From Sphingopyxis sp. CCNWLW2 (GTDB lineage: Bacteria; Pseudomonadota; Alphaproteobacteria; Sphingomonadales; Sphingomonadaceae), in the NCBI RefSeq assembly GCF_037095755.1, contig NZ_JBAWKJ010000002.1, forward strand, positions 372,001-436,000: a stretch of 64,000 nucleotides of DNA. The letters run 5' to 3'. Made by a program: the position numbers and the translations under genes. How positions within the stretch are numbered: the first letter of the stretch is position 1; every line of letters begins with the position of its first letter. A model generated the notes under the pieces. It searched no databases. It was given only the letters and a program-made list of their open reading frames with translations, and was not told where the DNA came from. Positions 25,988-35,039 of the stretch are shown here, in pieces.

Positions 25988-26251
25988 TCAGCGTCGATTT
26001 CCCTTGCGGGGCCCGCCTCCGGCCGGACCGGCGCCGCGATCGCGATAAACGATGCGGCCCTTGGTGAGGTCGTAAGGCGTCATTTCGACGCGTACGGCGT
26101 CGCCCACGACCGACCGGATGCGAAAACGTCGCATCCGGCCTGCCGTGTAAGCGATGATCCGATGATCATTTTCCAGAACGACGCCAAAGCGTCCGTCGGG
26201 AAGGATTTCATCGATCTGGCCGTCGAGGGTCAGTAGTTCCTCTTTGGCCAA
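25988..26251 (-). CDS. infA: translation initiation factor IF-1 paralogue
   Basis: About 87 residues with the S1-like OB fold of IF-1: [40 protein letters not shown], and [19 protein letters not shown] Gly/Arg/Pro tail of about 15 residues ([15 protein letters not shown]) extends past the normal end. By alignment to IF-1 the start is a TTG at 26251, four bases after the cspA stop, so translation is probably coupled. An ATG at 26314 would overlap cspA. A conventional infA is expected elsewhere in the genome; this copy with cspA may serve stress translation. Confidence 0.85.
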   Translation of the reverse strand: MAKEELLTLDGQIDEILPDGRFGVVLENDHRIIAYTAGRMRRFRIRSVVGDAVRVEMTPYDLTKGRIVYRDRGAGPAGGGPRKGNRR

Positions 26252-26255
26252 AAGA

Positions 26256-26462
26256 TCAGGCCGACTGGATGTTGACGGCGGCGGTTTTGCCGCGCTGGTC
26301 GGTTTCCAGATCATAGGAAACGCGCTGATCCTTGTTCAGCGTCGTCATTCCGGCGCGTTCGAGGGCGGTGATGTGGACGAAATTATCGCCCGAGCCGTCT
26401 TCGTTCGCGATGAAGCCATAACCTTTTTCGGTGTTGAAGAATTTTACGGTGCCGATGGGCAT
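26256..26462 (-). CDS. cspA: cold-shock-domain RNA chaperone
   Basis: 68 residues, a single cold-shock OB fold. RNP1 is seen as KGYGFIAN (14-21) and RNP2 as NFVHIT (27-32). It binds single-stranded RNA or DNA and melts structure. GAAAGGAACGACCCC precedes the ATG. A 178-base leader region separates it from the next gene and may carry the long 5-prime leader common for csp genes. It heads a run of four very small genes on the minus strand. Confidence 0.95.
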   Translation of the reverse strand: MPIGTVKFFNTEKGYGFIANEDGSGDNFVHITALERAGMTTLNKDQRVSYDLETDQRGKTAAVNIQSA

Positions 26463-26640
26463 GGGGTCGTTCCTTTCACGGAAGCGGAGTTACCACCGGC
26501 CATATGCCGATGGCGCCAGGTAGCGTGAGGATGGAAGTGTCCGCCAATCAGGCAAAAAAATCCGTCGTAGGCGACGATAGCCTGCTGAAGATGGGGCTTG
26601 AGCTATGAAAAGTCAAGGATAGGCTTGGATTCGCGCGCCG

Positions 26641-27879
26641 TCATGCCTGCGCGAGCAGGGGAAAGGCCACCGAAACGCGCGTGCCTTTGCCGACTTCGCT
26701 GTCGATGTCGAGCTGTCCCTGATGACGCTCACTGATGTGTTTGACGATGGCGAGGCCGAGACCCGTGCCGCCCACCGAACGGCTGCGCGCTTCGTCGACG
26801 CGATAGAAGCGTTCGGTCAGGCGCGGCAGATGATCGGGCGCGATGCCGTCGCCCTGATCGCTGACCGCAAGCCGCACACGGCCGCCCTCGCGCACCAGTT
26901 CGACCGTTACCGGCGTTCCCGCGTGGCCGTACTTCATCGCGTTCGAAATGATATTGTGCGCGAGCTGCCCCAACTGCGCCTCGTCGCCGAGCACCGGTTG
27001 CGGGGCGTCGCCCAGCCGGGCGACGATGTCTTTGGTGCGCGGCTGTTCGCTATCGCGCAATTGCGCGATCGTGGTCTGGACGATGACGGCCAGATCGACC
27101 GGCGTTGTTGGGCGGCGAAAACGGTCGGCCTCGACGCGCGAAATCGACAGAAGGTCGATGACGAGCTGCTGCATCCGCCGCGCTTCGCGATCGATGATCG
27201 ACAGAAAGCGATTGCGCGTCGGCGCGTCGGCCTCGCCGTTCATTTCCTGGAGCGTTTCGACATAGCCGAGGATCGCGGCGAGCGGCGTGCGCAGTTCGTG
27301 GCTGGCGTTGGCCACAAAGTCGGATCGCATGCGGTCGGCGGCGTCGATCGCCGACCGGTCGGACAGGAAGATGATATATTCGCTGCCCGACAGCGCGGCG
27401 ATGCGCATCGTCCAGCGCTGGCCGGGGCGCGGAAAATCGATCAGATTGACCGTTTCGAGAGGGTCTTGCCCGTCGATCCGTGACAGCCAGTCGGTCGCCG
27501 CGGGATGGCGGATCGCGGTGCGGACGTCGGCGCCGACGATGTGCCGGCCCAGCAGCCGGATCGCGGCGTCGTTGGCGATGGTGACGATATTGTCGGCGGT
27601 GCCGATCAAGGGCTCCTTTTCCTGATCGACCCAATGGGCAAAATCGGGATGGCGGAGCAAGGAGACGGGCGGGGCGGGCGCGGTTTCGGGGGTGACGCCC
27701 TTCGCGTCGGGCAAGGCGACCGGAAGCGCGCTGTAGACGGTGGCGGCGGCGAGAAAGCCTGCGAGCACCATTATGGCGATCGACAGCGGGTCGCCGCCGG
27801 TCAGCGTAGCGAAAATCGCCGCGATGGCGACCAGCGTCAAAGCGATGACCAGGCTGGAAAGGCGATCGAACATCGCCAT
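26641..27879 (-). CDS. membrane sensor histidine kinase, PhoR-like
   Basis: 412 residues. Two membrane helices (about 8-26 and 32-52) are followed by a PAS-like domain (about 80-175), then HisKA with the phospho-accepting His194 in ASHELRTPLAAILGYVETL, and a HATPase_c domain with N-box, DQGDGIAPDHL and VGGTGLGLAIVK. The layout matches PhoR of the phosphate-limitation system. No response regulator or pst gene is adjacent, so the partner must be elsewhere. ATG 27879 has GAGG 8 bases upstream. The open frame continues to 28284 only by overlap with the divergent gene. Confidence 0.88.
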   Translation of the reverse strand: MAMFDRLSSLVIALTLVAIAAIFATLTGGDPLSIAIMVLAGFLAAATVYSALPVALPDAKGVTPETAPAPPVSLLRHPDFAHWVDQEKEPLIGTADNIVTIANDAAIRLLGRHIVGADVRTAIRHPAATDWLSRIDGQDPLETVNLIDFPRPGQRWTMRIAALSGSEYIIFLSDRSAIDAADRMRSDFVANASHELRTPLAAILGYVETLQEMNGEADAPTRNRFLSIIDREARRMQQLVIDLLSISRVEADRFRRPTTPVDLAVIVQTTIAQLRDSEQPRTKDIVARLGDAPQPVLGDEAQLGQLAHNIISNAMKYGHAGTPVTVELVREGGRVRLAVSDQGDGIAPDHLPRLTERFYRVDEARSRSVGGTGLGLAIVKHISERHQGQLDIDSEVGKGTRVSVAFPLLAQA

Positions 27880-28022
27880 TGCGCCTCGCACGAAGCGGTG
27901 ATGGTGCGCAAGGATGTTTACGGCAATTAACGTCCTGGCCGCGAATGTCCCAAAGCGGGAAGGGCAAGGCGGCGACCCGTCTTTTGCTTTTCCTTGGCGC
28001 TTCATTGGGTTATGCGCGCAAC

Positions 28023-28436
28023 ATGGAAAATAGCGACATTCCCGCCGAAAATCCCGTGGAGACGGACGAAGCCATCCCGTCGCGGCGCAGGATGCTCGCG
28101 CTCGGCGCCGTTGGCGTTTCCGCCGCGTTGACGATCCGTCCCGCCTTTGCGCAGACCGCGGTGTCGGTGATGAATTGCCAGATTCCCGTTCCCGGCCCGA
28201 CGGGCGCCGGCAAATATATCGATACCGCGGGCAAGCTGGTCCCGCCGGGCACCAAGGGCGCATTTCCGGGCTCGGTGCGCCCATTCACGGGCGAGGAAGT
28301 GAAGCGCGCGTTCCGTGGGCAGACGCTGCCCGGCACGACGTACAATCAGTCGCAGGCCTATCTCCAATATATCCGGCGCTTGCAGGCGGGACAGAGCGGC
28401 TTTACCTGTTTCGCATCGATCACGATGACGCGCTGA
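28023..28436 (+). CDS. Tat-exported small protein of unknown function
   Basis: 137 residues with a twin-arginine signal, SRRRMLALGAVGVSAALTI, and a cleavage site after AFA near residue 41. The mature part of about 95 residues contains VMNCQIPVPGPTGAGKYID and a C-terminal LQAGQSGFTCFASITMTR, with two cysteines that may pair. Function is not recognised. ATG 28023 is chosen because it gives a normal Tat leader; an in-frame start upstream would add 48 residues that overlap the kinase promoter region. It is divergent from the kinase gene. Confidence 0.7.
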   Translation: MENSDIPAENPVETDEAIPSRRRMLALGAVGVSAALTIRPAFAQTAVSVMNCQIPVPGPTGAGKYIDTAGKLVPPGTKGAFPGSVRPFTGEEVKRAFRGQTLPGTTYNQSQAYLQYIRRLQAGQSGFTCFASITMTR

Positions 28437-28493
28437 TTTTCGCTCCTTTGAGGCGATGTCGGTTCGGCCGCATCGTCAACCAAAGGAGTTCCC

Positions 28494-29495
28494 GTGAAAC
28501 TAGCTTCGCTCAAACAGGGCCGCGACGGCCGCTTGGTCGTCGTTTCGGACGACCTTGCCTGGTACGCCGACGCCGGCCAGATCGTCCCGACGATGCAGGC
28601 GGCGCTCGACAATTGGGCCTATGCCGCTCCCCGCCTCGCGGCACTGGCCGAGGATCTCAACCACGACGCGATCCCGAAGGATCGCTTTCACGAACATGAT
28701 GCCGCATCGCCACTGCCGCGCGCCTATCAGTGGGCCGACGGCAGCGCCTATGTGAACCATGTGGCGCTGGTGCGGCAGGCACGCGGCGCCGAAATGCCCG
28801 ACAGCTTCTGGCACGATCCGCTGATGTATCAGGGCGGCAGTGACGCCTTTTTGGGACCGCGCGACCCGATCCCGCTCGGCGACCCCGCGTGGGGCTGCGA
28901 TATGGAGGCCGAAGTGGTGGTTGTGACGGGCGACGTGCCCAAGGGGATCGATGCCGCCGCAGCACGCGAGACGATCCTGCTCGTTGGCCTGACTAACGAT
29001 GTGTCGCTGCGCGGCCTGATCCCGGCGGAACTCGCTAAGGGCTTTGGCTTTTTCCAGTCGAAGCCGTCGAGCGCGATGTCGCCTGTGTTCGTGACGCCAG
29101 ATGCGCTGGGCGATCGCTGGAAGGACGGCAAGCTGCACGGCACATTATCGGTCGACCTCAACGGCCAGCCGCTCGGGCGCGCCGACGCCGGGGTCGACAT
29201 GACCTTCGATTTCGGTGCGCTGATCGCGCATGCGGCCAAAACGCGCGACCTGGGCGCGGGTACAATCATCGGGTCGGGCACGGTGTCGAACCGCGATGCC
29301 GATGGCGGGCCGGGCAAGCCGATCGCCGCTGGCGGTCTCGGCTATAGCTGCCTGGCCGAAGTCCGGACGGTCGAAACGATCCAGCAGGGCGAACCCAAGA
29401 CGCCGTTCATGCAAAAGGGCGACGCGGTTCGTATCTGGATGGACGACGACCGGCATCACAGCATCTTCGGTGCGATCGAACAGAGCGTGGGCTGA
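28494..29495 (+). CDS. fumarylacetoacetate hydrolase-family protein
   Basis: 333 residues of the FAH fold. An N-terminal FAH_N-like part is followed by the catalytic domain with ALVRQARGAEMP, the metal-ligand region DMEAEVVVVTGD, and GLTNDVSLRGL. The C-terminus has FMQKGDAVRIWMDD. Members cleave carbon-carbon bonds of diketo acids (fumarylacetoacetate, acylpyruvates). Which one is not resolvable here because no tyrosine-catabolism gene is adjacent. The start is GTG 28494 with a strong AAAGGAG. Confidence 0.87.
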   Translation: MKLASLKQGRDGRLVVVSDDLAWYADAGQIVPTMQAALDNWAYAAPRLAALAEDLNHDAIPKDRFHEHDAASPLPRAYQWADGSAYVNHVALVRQARGAEMPDSFWHDPLMYQGGSDAFLGPRDPIPLGDPAWGCDMEAEVVVVTGDVPKGIDAAAARETILLVGLTNDVSLRGLIPAELAKGFGFFQSKPSSAMSPVFVTPDALGDRWKDGKLHGTLSVDLNGQPLGRADAGVDMTFDFGALIAHAAKTRDLGAGTIIGSGTVSNRDADGGPGKPIAAGGLGYSCLAEVRTVETIQQGEPKTPFMQKGDAVRIWMDDDRHHSIFGAIEQSVG

Positions 29496-29502
29496 TAGCA
29501 AA

Positions 29503-29528
29503 AGAGGGCGGAATTGTTTCCGCCCTCT
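29503..29528. terminator. bidirectional intrinsic terminator
   Basis: Perfect 11-bp stem AGAGGGCGGAA/TTCCGCCCTCT with a TTGT loop, between the FAH-family stop (29495) and the convergent tadC stop (29554). Confidence 0.8.
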
Positions 29529-29553
29529 CTCTATTTCGTGCCGCTGTTGCCGG

Positions 29554-30597
29554 CTATTTGGCGCCCAGGCTGCCGCCGGACATCGCGTCGCTCAGCGAAC
29601 AGGCCGCCGGGCCCAGGATGACGACGAACAGCACCGGCAGAATGAACAGGATTAGCGGCACCGTCATAATCGCAGGCAGGCGTGCGGCTTTTTCCTCGGC
29701 GCGCATCATGCGCTCGTTGCGGAATTCGGCCGACAGGACACGAAGCGCGCTGGCGAGCGGCGTGCCGTATTTCTCAGTCTGGATCATGGTCGTGACCACG
29801 CCCTTCACCGATTCCAGATTCACCCGATAGGCGAAGTTTTCGAAAGCCTGGCGGCGTTCGGTCAGAAAGCCGAGCTCGATCGACGTCAGCGCGAATTCTT
29901 CGCCGAGTTCGGGATACGCCCGGCCCAGTTCCTTCGAGACGCGGGCAAAAGCGGAGTCGACCGTCAAACCGGCTTCGGCGCAGATGACGAGCAGGTCGAG
30001 CGCGTCGGGCAAGCCTTTGCGGATCGCGTGCGTACGCTTCTGCCGCTTATTGTCCACGAAAAGGTCGGGTGCCTTGTAGCCGAGTATCAAGGCGCCCATC
30101 GTATACATGGACCGCTTGAACGACGTCAGGTCGGGCCACATATCGACCCAATAGATCAGGAAAAGAGCGAGGCCGCCGAAGATGATCGGCAGCACCATGC
30201 GGCCGAAAATGACCGCCACGGCGAGATCCTTCGACCGGATACCGGCCTGTGCCAGCTTTTGCTGAACCTCCTTGACCTGTCCTTCCTGCAGCACCTGAAG
30301 CCGGCCGAGGAAGGTCCGCATCTTGTCGGCGGTCTGGTTCTTGCGGACGAGCCGTGCGCGGCGTTTCGCGGTCGAGGCGGTGATGCCCGCCTTCAACTGC
30401 TCGCGCCGATCGTTCAGCGCCTTGACGCGCTTGGTCATCGGATTGCGAACGGTCAACGCGTTGTAGATCGCGAACAGGACGGCAAAGACGCCGACCGCCG
30501 CGAGCATTGTACCGGCCCAAACGACGTCGATGCCGAGGATTTTCGGCCCGGCTTGTGCGCCGGAGAAAGCCGAAGAGAGAAGGAGGCCGCTGTTCAT
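29554..30597 (-). CDS. tadC: Tad pilus inner-membrane protein TadC
   Basis: 347 residues of the type II secretion F (GspF) superfamily. Membrane helices lie at about 22-42, 125-150, 160-180 and near the C-terminus (VPLILFILPVLFVVIL). The GspF core contains ALDLLVICAEAGLTVDSAFARV. It forms the platform of the Flp/Tad pilus together with TadB. It is the last gene of the cpa/tad operon in this window, 13 bases after tadB. Confidence 0.9.
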   Translation of the reverse strand: MNSGLLLSSAFSGAQAGPKILGIDVVWAGTMLAAVGVFAVLFAIYNALTVRNPMTKRVKALNDRREQLKAGITASTAKRRARLVRKNQTADKMRTFLGRLQVLQEGQVKEVQQKLAQAGIRSKDLAVAVIFGRMVLPIIFGGLALFLIYWVDMWPDLTSFKRSMYTMGALILGYKAPDLFVDNKRQKRTHAIRKGLPDALDLLVICAEAGLTVDSAFARVSKELGRAYPELGEEFALTSIELGFLTERRQAFENFAYRVNLESVKGVVTTMIQTEKYGTPLASALRVLSAEFRNERMMRAEEKAARLPAIMTVPLILFILPVLFVVILGPAACSLSDAMSGGSLGAK

Positions 30598-30610
30598 TTA
30601 TATGCCCCCG

Positions 30611-31579
30611 TCAGATTTCGAAGTTGACCATTTTGGCCATGATGCCGGCGCCGATGCTCATCCAGACAAGCCCGCCCAATCCGGCAATGATGAGCCGCTC
30701 TTCGACAAAAAAGCCCGCCAAATAGCCGGGGTTCACCGTCCAGACGACGCCGAACACAAAGAAGGGCAGTGCGCCGACGATATAGGCGGAAGCTTTCGCT
30801 TCGGACGACATCGCCTTGATCTTCAGCTTCATCTGGGCGCGCTTGCGCAAAACGTCGGACAGATTGGCGAGTGTTTCCGCCAGGTTGCCGCCCGTTTCGC
30901 GCTGGATCTGGATCGTGATGCAGAAGAATTGGAATTCGGGCGTGCCGAGCATTTCCGCCGTTTCCTGCAACGCCGCTTCCATCGTGTTGCCGATACGGAT
31001 GCGTTCGACGACGCCCTTGAATTCCTCGCCGACGGGCCCGGGAAGTTCCTGGCTTACCACCTGGAAGGTTTCGGTGACCGGCAGACCGGATTTCAGGCCG
31101 CGGACCAGCAGGTCGATAGCGTCGGGAAAGCGGGCGTTGAACGCCTTGACACGCCTGTTGATCGTCATGCCCACGACAAGATAGGGCAAGCCGAGCCCGA
31201 GGAGCAATCCAACCAACGCGGCCATCAGGAACGGCGCGCGCACGATGAGCATGCCGCCGGTTGCCACGACGAACACGATCATCGACGCGAACATATATTG
31301 CGTCAGCGTCCAGGTCTTGCCGGTCCGGCGGATGCGCTTTTCCAGCTCGTCCCGGCGCGGCAGCAACGCGGCCAGCGATGAATCGCCATTGCGGCCCGAC
31401 TGGATCGTCTTGCGCATCTGCGCCGCCACCACCGCTTCGGTCGAGGCCGCATGGCGATCCTTGACCATCGCCAGCCGTCGCGTTTTCGCCTGGCCTGCCG
31501 ACGGCCCGCCCAGCAGGATCACGAGGAGGGCAAAGGCCAGAAAGGCCCCGGCGATGATAAGGATGACTGGCAGATTCAT
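30611..31579 (-). CDS. tadB: Tad pilus inner-membrane protein TadB
   Basis: 322 residues, GspF superfamily, with membrane helices at about 3-25, 90-130 (two), 270-290 and 297-317. The GspF core has PDAIDLLVRGLKSGLPVTETFQVV. It is the second platform protein, partner of TadC. The start follows the cpaE stop by 57 bases; in most Tad loci the motor ATPase gene cpaF/tadA lies exactly in this gap and it is absent here. Confidence 0.9.
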   Translation of the reverse strand: MNLPVILIIAGAFLAFALLVILLGGPSAGQAKTRRLAMVKDRHAASTEAVVAAQMRKTIQSGRNGDSSLAALLPRRDELEKRIRRTGKTWTLTQYMFASMIVFVVATGGMLIVRAPFLMAALVGLLLGLGLPYLVVGMTINRRVKAFNARFPDAIDLLVRGLKSGLPVTETFQVVSQELPGPVGEEFKGVVERIRIGNTMEAALQETAEMLGTPEFQFFCITIQIQRETGGNLAETLANLSDVLRKRAQMKLKIKAMSSEAKASAYIVGALPFFVFGVVWTVNPGYLAGFFVEERLIIAGLGGLVWMSIGAGIMAKMVNFEI

Positions 31580-31636
31580 GGTCAGCTGATGTCCGCTTCT
31601 ATCGCTGGAGGTGGTGACGGCCCGTCAGGCGCGCCG

Positions 31637-32908
31637 TCACGCCGCCTGTTTCGCGCCCTTTTTCGTCAGGCCGAGCTTGCCGAGCAGCGAGCCGCCCGAT
31701 TTGCTCTTTGCGGTGACAATCTGCGCTTCCTCGGCTTCGACATCGGCGCCGTCGAGGATGATGCGCATCAGGTTGCTCCACACCAGCGCCGACTTGGTGC
31801 CTTTGCATGTTTCGGCATAGGATTTGCCGAGCTTTGCCGATTGGGCGACCAGCTTCGGATCGAACGGGATGACGATGTCGATCGGTCGTTCGATCGACGA
31901 TTCGAATTCCTTGCGCGACAGCTCGCCGATGGCGTTCTGAAACTTGTTCGCGACGAGTATGACGCGCGCGCCCGGGATGTTCTGCTTGAACCAGGACAGG
32001 AGGCGGATCGTGTCGCGCGCCGCGGCGAGCGTCACGTCGCTGACGAGCAGGATCGTACCCGCTTCCGACACGAGGTGCGGGAAAGGGATCAGCACCTGGC
32101 GCGGGATGTCGACGATCGTCATCTCGAAGGCCGAGCGCAGTTCTTCTTCCAGCTGGAAAAAGGCCGAACCGTCGGTCATCACCGGCTGATGGATCGGCGC
32201 TTCGGCCGACAGCAGGCTGAGCTTGTCCGACGCGCGCACCATGGCGCGTTCGATGAACAGCCCGTCGATGCGGCTGGGATTGTCGATGGCGTCGATCAAG
32301 CCGCGGCCCGGTTCGAGGTCGAGTGTCAGCGCGCCCGTGCCGAAATGAATGTCGAGATCGAGCAGCGCCGTCTGTCGGCCCGCCTGTTCGCTGATCGCCC
32401 AGGCGAGCGAAGTCGCGACGAGCGACGCACCGACGCCGCCGCGTACACCGACAACGCCCATCATGTGATGCGGCTTGTCGTCGTGCATATCGGCATGCTT
32501 CGGCGCCGACAGCATGGCTTGCGCCATGGTGAGCGATTCGCGGACCTGGTCGAGCGACAGCGGCTTCAGCAGATAATCCTGGATACCGCTGGACAGAAGG
32601 TCGCGGTACAGGCGAACGTCGTTCACCTGACCCGCGGCGATCACGACAGTACCCGGCTCGCAGACTTCGGCCAGCGCATTGATGTCGTTGATCGGATCGC
32701 CCGATTCCGACATGTCGACGAACAGGATGTTCGGGCTGGCGGAAACCGAAAGCGACTGCACGGCGTTGCGCAGGCCACCCTTATTACATTTTTCGATTGG
32801 CCAGCCCATGTCGTTGACCGCGGCGCGGATCAGATCCAGCGTATCGTCGTCGCAGACGAAGGCGTTGAAGGGATCACGCGCGCCTGCTGATTTGAAAGGA
32901 GCGTTCAC
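31637..32908 (-). CDS. cpaE: pilus assembly ATPase-like localisation factor CpaE/TadZ
   Basis: 423 residues. An N-terminal atypical receiver-like domain (about 15-135, with the KPL motif at 115-117) precedes a ParA/MinD-like domain. The P-loop is VVGVRGGVGASLVATS at about 152-167, in which both usual lysines of the deviant Walker motif are replaced (KGG to RGG, GKT to GAS), as in many alphaproteobacterial CpaE. It recruits the Tad machine to the pole in Caulobacter. Start is GTG 32908, overlapping the cpaD stop (GTGA), with GGAGG in front. Longer upstream frame is a shadow of cpaD. Confidence 0.9.
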   Translation of the reverse strand: MNAPFKSAGARDPFNAFVCDDDTLDLIRAAVNDMGWPIEKCNKGGLRNAVQSLSVSASPNILFVDMSESGDPINDINALAEVCEPGTVVIAAGQVNDVRLYRDLLSSGIQDYLLKPLSLDQVRESLTMAQAMLSAPKHADMHDDKPHHMMGVVGVRGGVGASLVATSLAWAISEQAGRQTALLDLDIHFGTGALTLDLEPGRGLIDAIDNPSRIDGLFIERAMVRASDKLSLLSAEAPIHQPVMTDGSAFFQLEEELRSAFEMTIVDIPRQVLIPFPHLVSEAGTILLVSDVTLAAARDTIRLLSWFKQNIPGARVILVANKFQNAIGELSRKEFESSIERPIDIVIPFDPKLVAQSAKLGKSYAETCKGTKSALVWSNLMRIILDGADVEAEEAQIVTAKSKSGGSLLGKLGLTKKGAKQAA

Positions 32909-33549
32909 TGGCCGCCTCCGCTGGTAGGTGCTTTGGTCAGTTCGCCTGCACCGGTTTGGGGTTTGGTACGATAGGTCTGGATCGCGCGCGTCGCCGCCGT
33001 CGGATCGCTGCCCGTGTTGCTGGCGCCCTTGATCAGGTCGTTCGGATCGGCGACCATCGAGGCGAGGTTGCTGTTGATCGCGCAGCCATAGTTCGACGAC
33101 GTCGAGTTGGTCGGGTTGATCGACGATTTGCTGTCCCAATTGGGGCAGCCGGGCACGGATGCCGTCGCCCGGGTCACGACGACGCGCAGATGGCCCTGCG
33201 GCACCGCGCCGGTCGTTATCGGGACGTCCCTGCTGAGCAGCAGCCCGCGGCGTTCGACCATCGACCGGACGGTCGCCAGTGCTGAGCCGGTGCCATAGGC
33301 TGACGGATCTTCGATCGCGACACGGTCGCCATAACGAACCCCCATCGAATCGAGCCAGCCTTGCAGGCGGCCCTGTTCGCTGGGCGGCAGTTCGCCGTTC
33401 GAAGCGGCAACATCGAATTGATAGATGGCATTGCGCACGACGGGCTGGTGGACCGACTCGAGGCTGCGGTTGCTGACCGCCGCGCCAGTGCAGCCGGCGA
33501 GCGACGTGGCCAGAGCCAGGACCGTCCAAGTTGCGATTTTTTTCATCAC
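32905..33549 (-). CDS. cpaD: CpaD-family pilus lipoprotein
   Basis: 214 residues. A lipoprotein signal peptide ends in the lipobox LAGC (Cys20). The body has QGRLQGWLDSMGVRYGDRVAI and PNWDSKSSINPTNSTSSNYGCA, with the paired cysteines and SNYGCAINSNLA motif typical of CpaD. It helps secretin assembly in the outer membrane. It lies 22 bases after the secretin gene and overlaps cpaE by 4 bases. Confidence 0.9.
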   Translation of the reverse strand: MMKKIATWTVLALATSLAGCTGAAVSNRSLESVHQPVVRNAIYQFDVAASNGELPPSEQGRLQGWLDSMGVRYGDRVAIEDPSAYGTGSALATVRSMVERRGLLLSRDVPITTGAVPQGHLRVVVTRATASVPGCPNWDSKSSINPTNSTSSNYGCAINSNLASMVADPNDLIKGASNTGSDPTAATRAIQTYRTKPQTGAGELTKAPTSGGGQ

Positions 33550-33571
33550 TTTGCTCCTGAAATCCGGCGCT

Positions 33572-35038
33572 TCACTTGATGCTGAAGCCGGGCGATGCGT
33601 CGCCGCTGCCCCGCGGGCGATCAGCGTCGCCGACCGAGGTGTCGAGCCGCGGTTTGGGGCGATCGCCGCCTGTCACGCCGTTGCTTGTCTGGTTGAGCAG
33701 CAACCGCTGCAGATCGTTCGCATCCTGATAAGCGTCGGTCGGGAGCTTGATGTCGTTCGCCGATACCGGCTGAACCAGATAGGGGGTTACGACGATGACG
33801 AGTTCGGTTTCGCCGCGCCGGAAGCTGTCGGACTTGAACAGCGTCCCAAGCACCGGAATATCACCGAGGCCAGGGATTTTGTCGATCGCGCCGATCGAGC
33901 GATTGTTGAGCAATCCCGCGATCATGAAGCTTTCGCCCGAGCCGAGTTCGACCGTGGTTTCAGCGCGGCGGATCGTCAGCGCGGGCACCTGAAAGTTTTG
34001 CAGCACGATCGCGCCTTCGGTCGACAGTTCCGATACTTCGGGGCGAACACGCAGACTGATCCGTCCGTTGGACAGCACCGTCGGCGTATAGGACAGGCTG
34101 ACGCCATATTTGCGATACTCAATCGTCGTACCGGCCAAGTTGCCGGGGACGGGGATCGGGAATTCGCCGCCTGCGAGGAAATCGGCCGTTTCACCCGAAA
34201 TGGCGGTCAGGTTCGGTTGGGCCAAGGTTGCGACCATGCCCGACCGTTCGCCGACGTCGAGCGAGGCGATCAGATCGAGACCGAACAGGCGCCCCGCTCC
34301 GGCGAGGGTGTTCGTTCCGGGGATCGTGTTGAAGGTATAAGAGGTGCTGCCGTCGGGATTGGTGGTGATCGTGCCAGCCCTGCGACCACGGGCTATCCCG
34401 CCCAGGAAGCCGCCCGTAACGTCTTGTGTTATGAGGTTGCCGCTCATTTCCTTGACCAGCGAGCGGTTCACTTCGGCAATGCGGACCTGCAGATTGACCT
34501 GCAGCGGCGTCGCCGTACGCAGCCGCGACAGAACCTTCGTCTGCTCGCCGACGAACGCCTGCACCAGCCGTTCGGCTTCGGCGGCATCGTCGGGCGACTG
34601 GACCGTCCCGGTGAGCAGCACAAAGCCGTTCATCGGGTTGGCCGAAATGCTGGCCTCGGGCATGGCGAGCGACAGCATCTGGTCGATCGTCTCGATATTG
34701 TTGCCGACGCGGGCGACGGTCGAGAAAACGACCCGGCCGCTGGCGTCGGTGGCATAGATGCTGGTTTCGCCTGGCTTCTTGCCAAAGATATAGAGCTGGC
34801 GGTTCGACCGAACCTGGACGTCGGCGACCGCGTCGTCAGCGACGAAGACGTCGGACATAGAGGCCGGGAGGCTAACCAGGCGGCCGCGGCCCACCGACAG
34901 TTCGATGCTGCTGCTGGCATTCTGGACGGCCTGGGCGATAGCGGGCGCCGAAGGTGCCGCTGCCAGCGTGGCTGCCACCAGGCCGATGGCCAGGGTGCGG
35001 GCCAGAGCCGCCGCCTTGAATTTGGCTGTGCTGTTCAT
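33572..35038 (-). CDS. cpaC: outer-membrane secretin CpaC/RcpA
   Basis: 488 residues. A signal peptide at 1-36 is followed by a pilus-formation N domain (about 40-115, SMSDVFVADDAVADVQV), a BON-like part and the secretin domain (about 220-440), with VPVLGTLFKSDSFRRGETELVIVVTP near its end. It forms the pilus channel. ATG 35038 is used; five more codons exist upstream to 35053 but those overlap the cpaB stop. A disordered Arg/Gly/Asp tail ends the protein. Confidence 0.92.
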   Translation of the reverse strand: MNSTAKFKAAALARTLAIGLVAATLAAAPSAPAIAQAVQNASSSIELSVGRGRLVSLPASMSDVFVADDAVADVQVRSNRQLYIFGKKPGETSIYATDASGRVVFSTVARVGNNIETIDQMLSLAMPEASISANPMNGFVLLTGTVQSPDDAAEAERLVQAFVGEQTKVLSRLRTATPLQVNLQVRIAEVNRSLVKEMSGNLITQDVTGGFLGGIARGRRAGTITTNPDGSTSYTFNTIPGTNTLAGAGRLFGLDLIASLDVGERSGMVATLAQPNLTAISGETADFLAGGEFPIPVPGNLAGTTIEYRKYGVSLSYTPTVLSNGRISLRVRPEVSELSTEGAIVLQNFQVPALTIRRAETTVELGSGESFMIAGLLNNRSIGAIDKIPGLGDIPVLGTLFKSDSFRRGETELVIVVTPYLVQPVSANDIKLPTDAYQDANDLQRLLLNQTSNGVTGGDRPKPRLDTSVGDADRPRGSGDASPGFSIK

Positions 35039-35039
35039 C

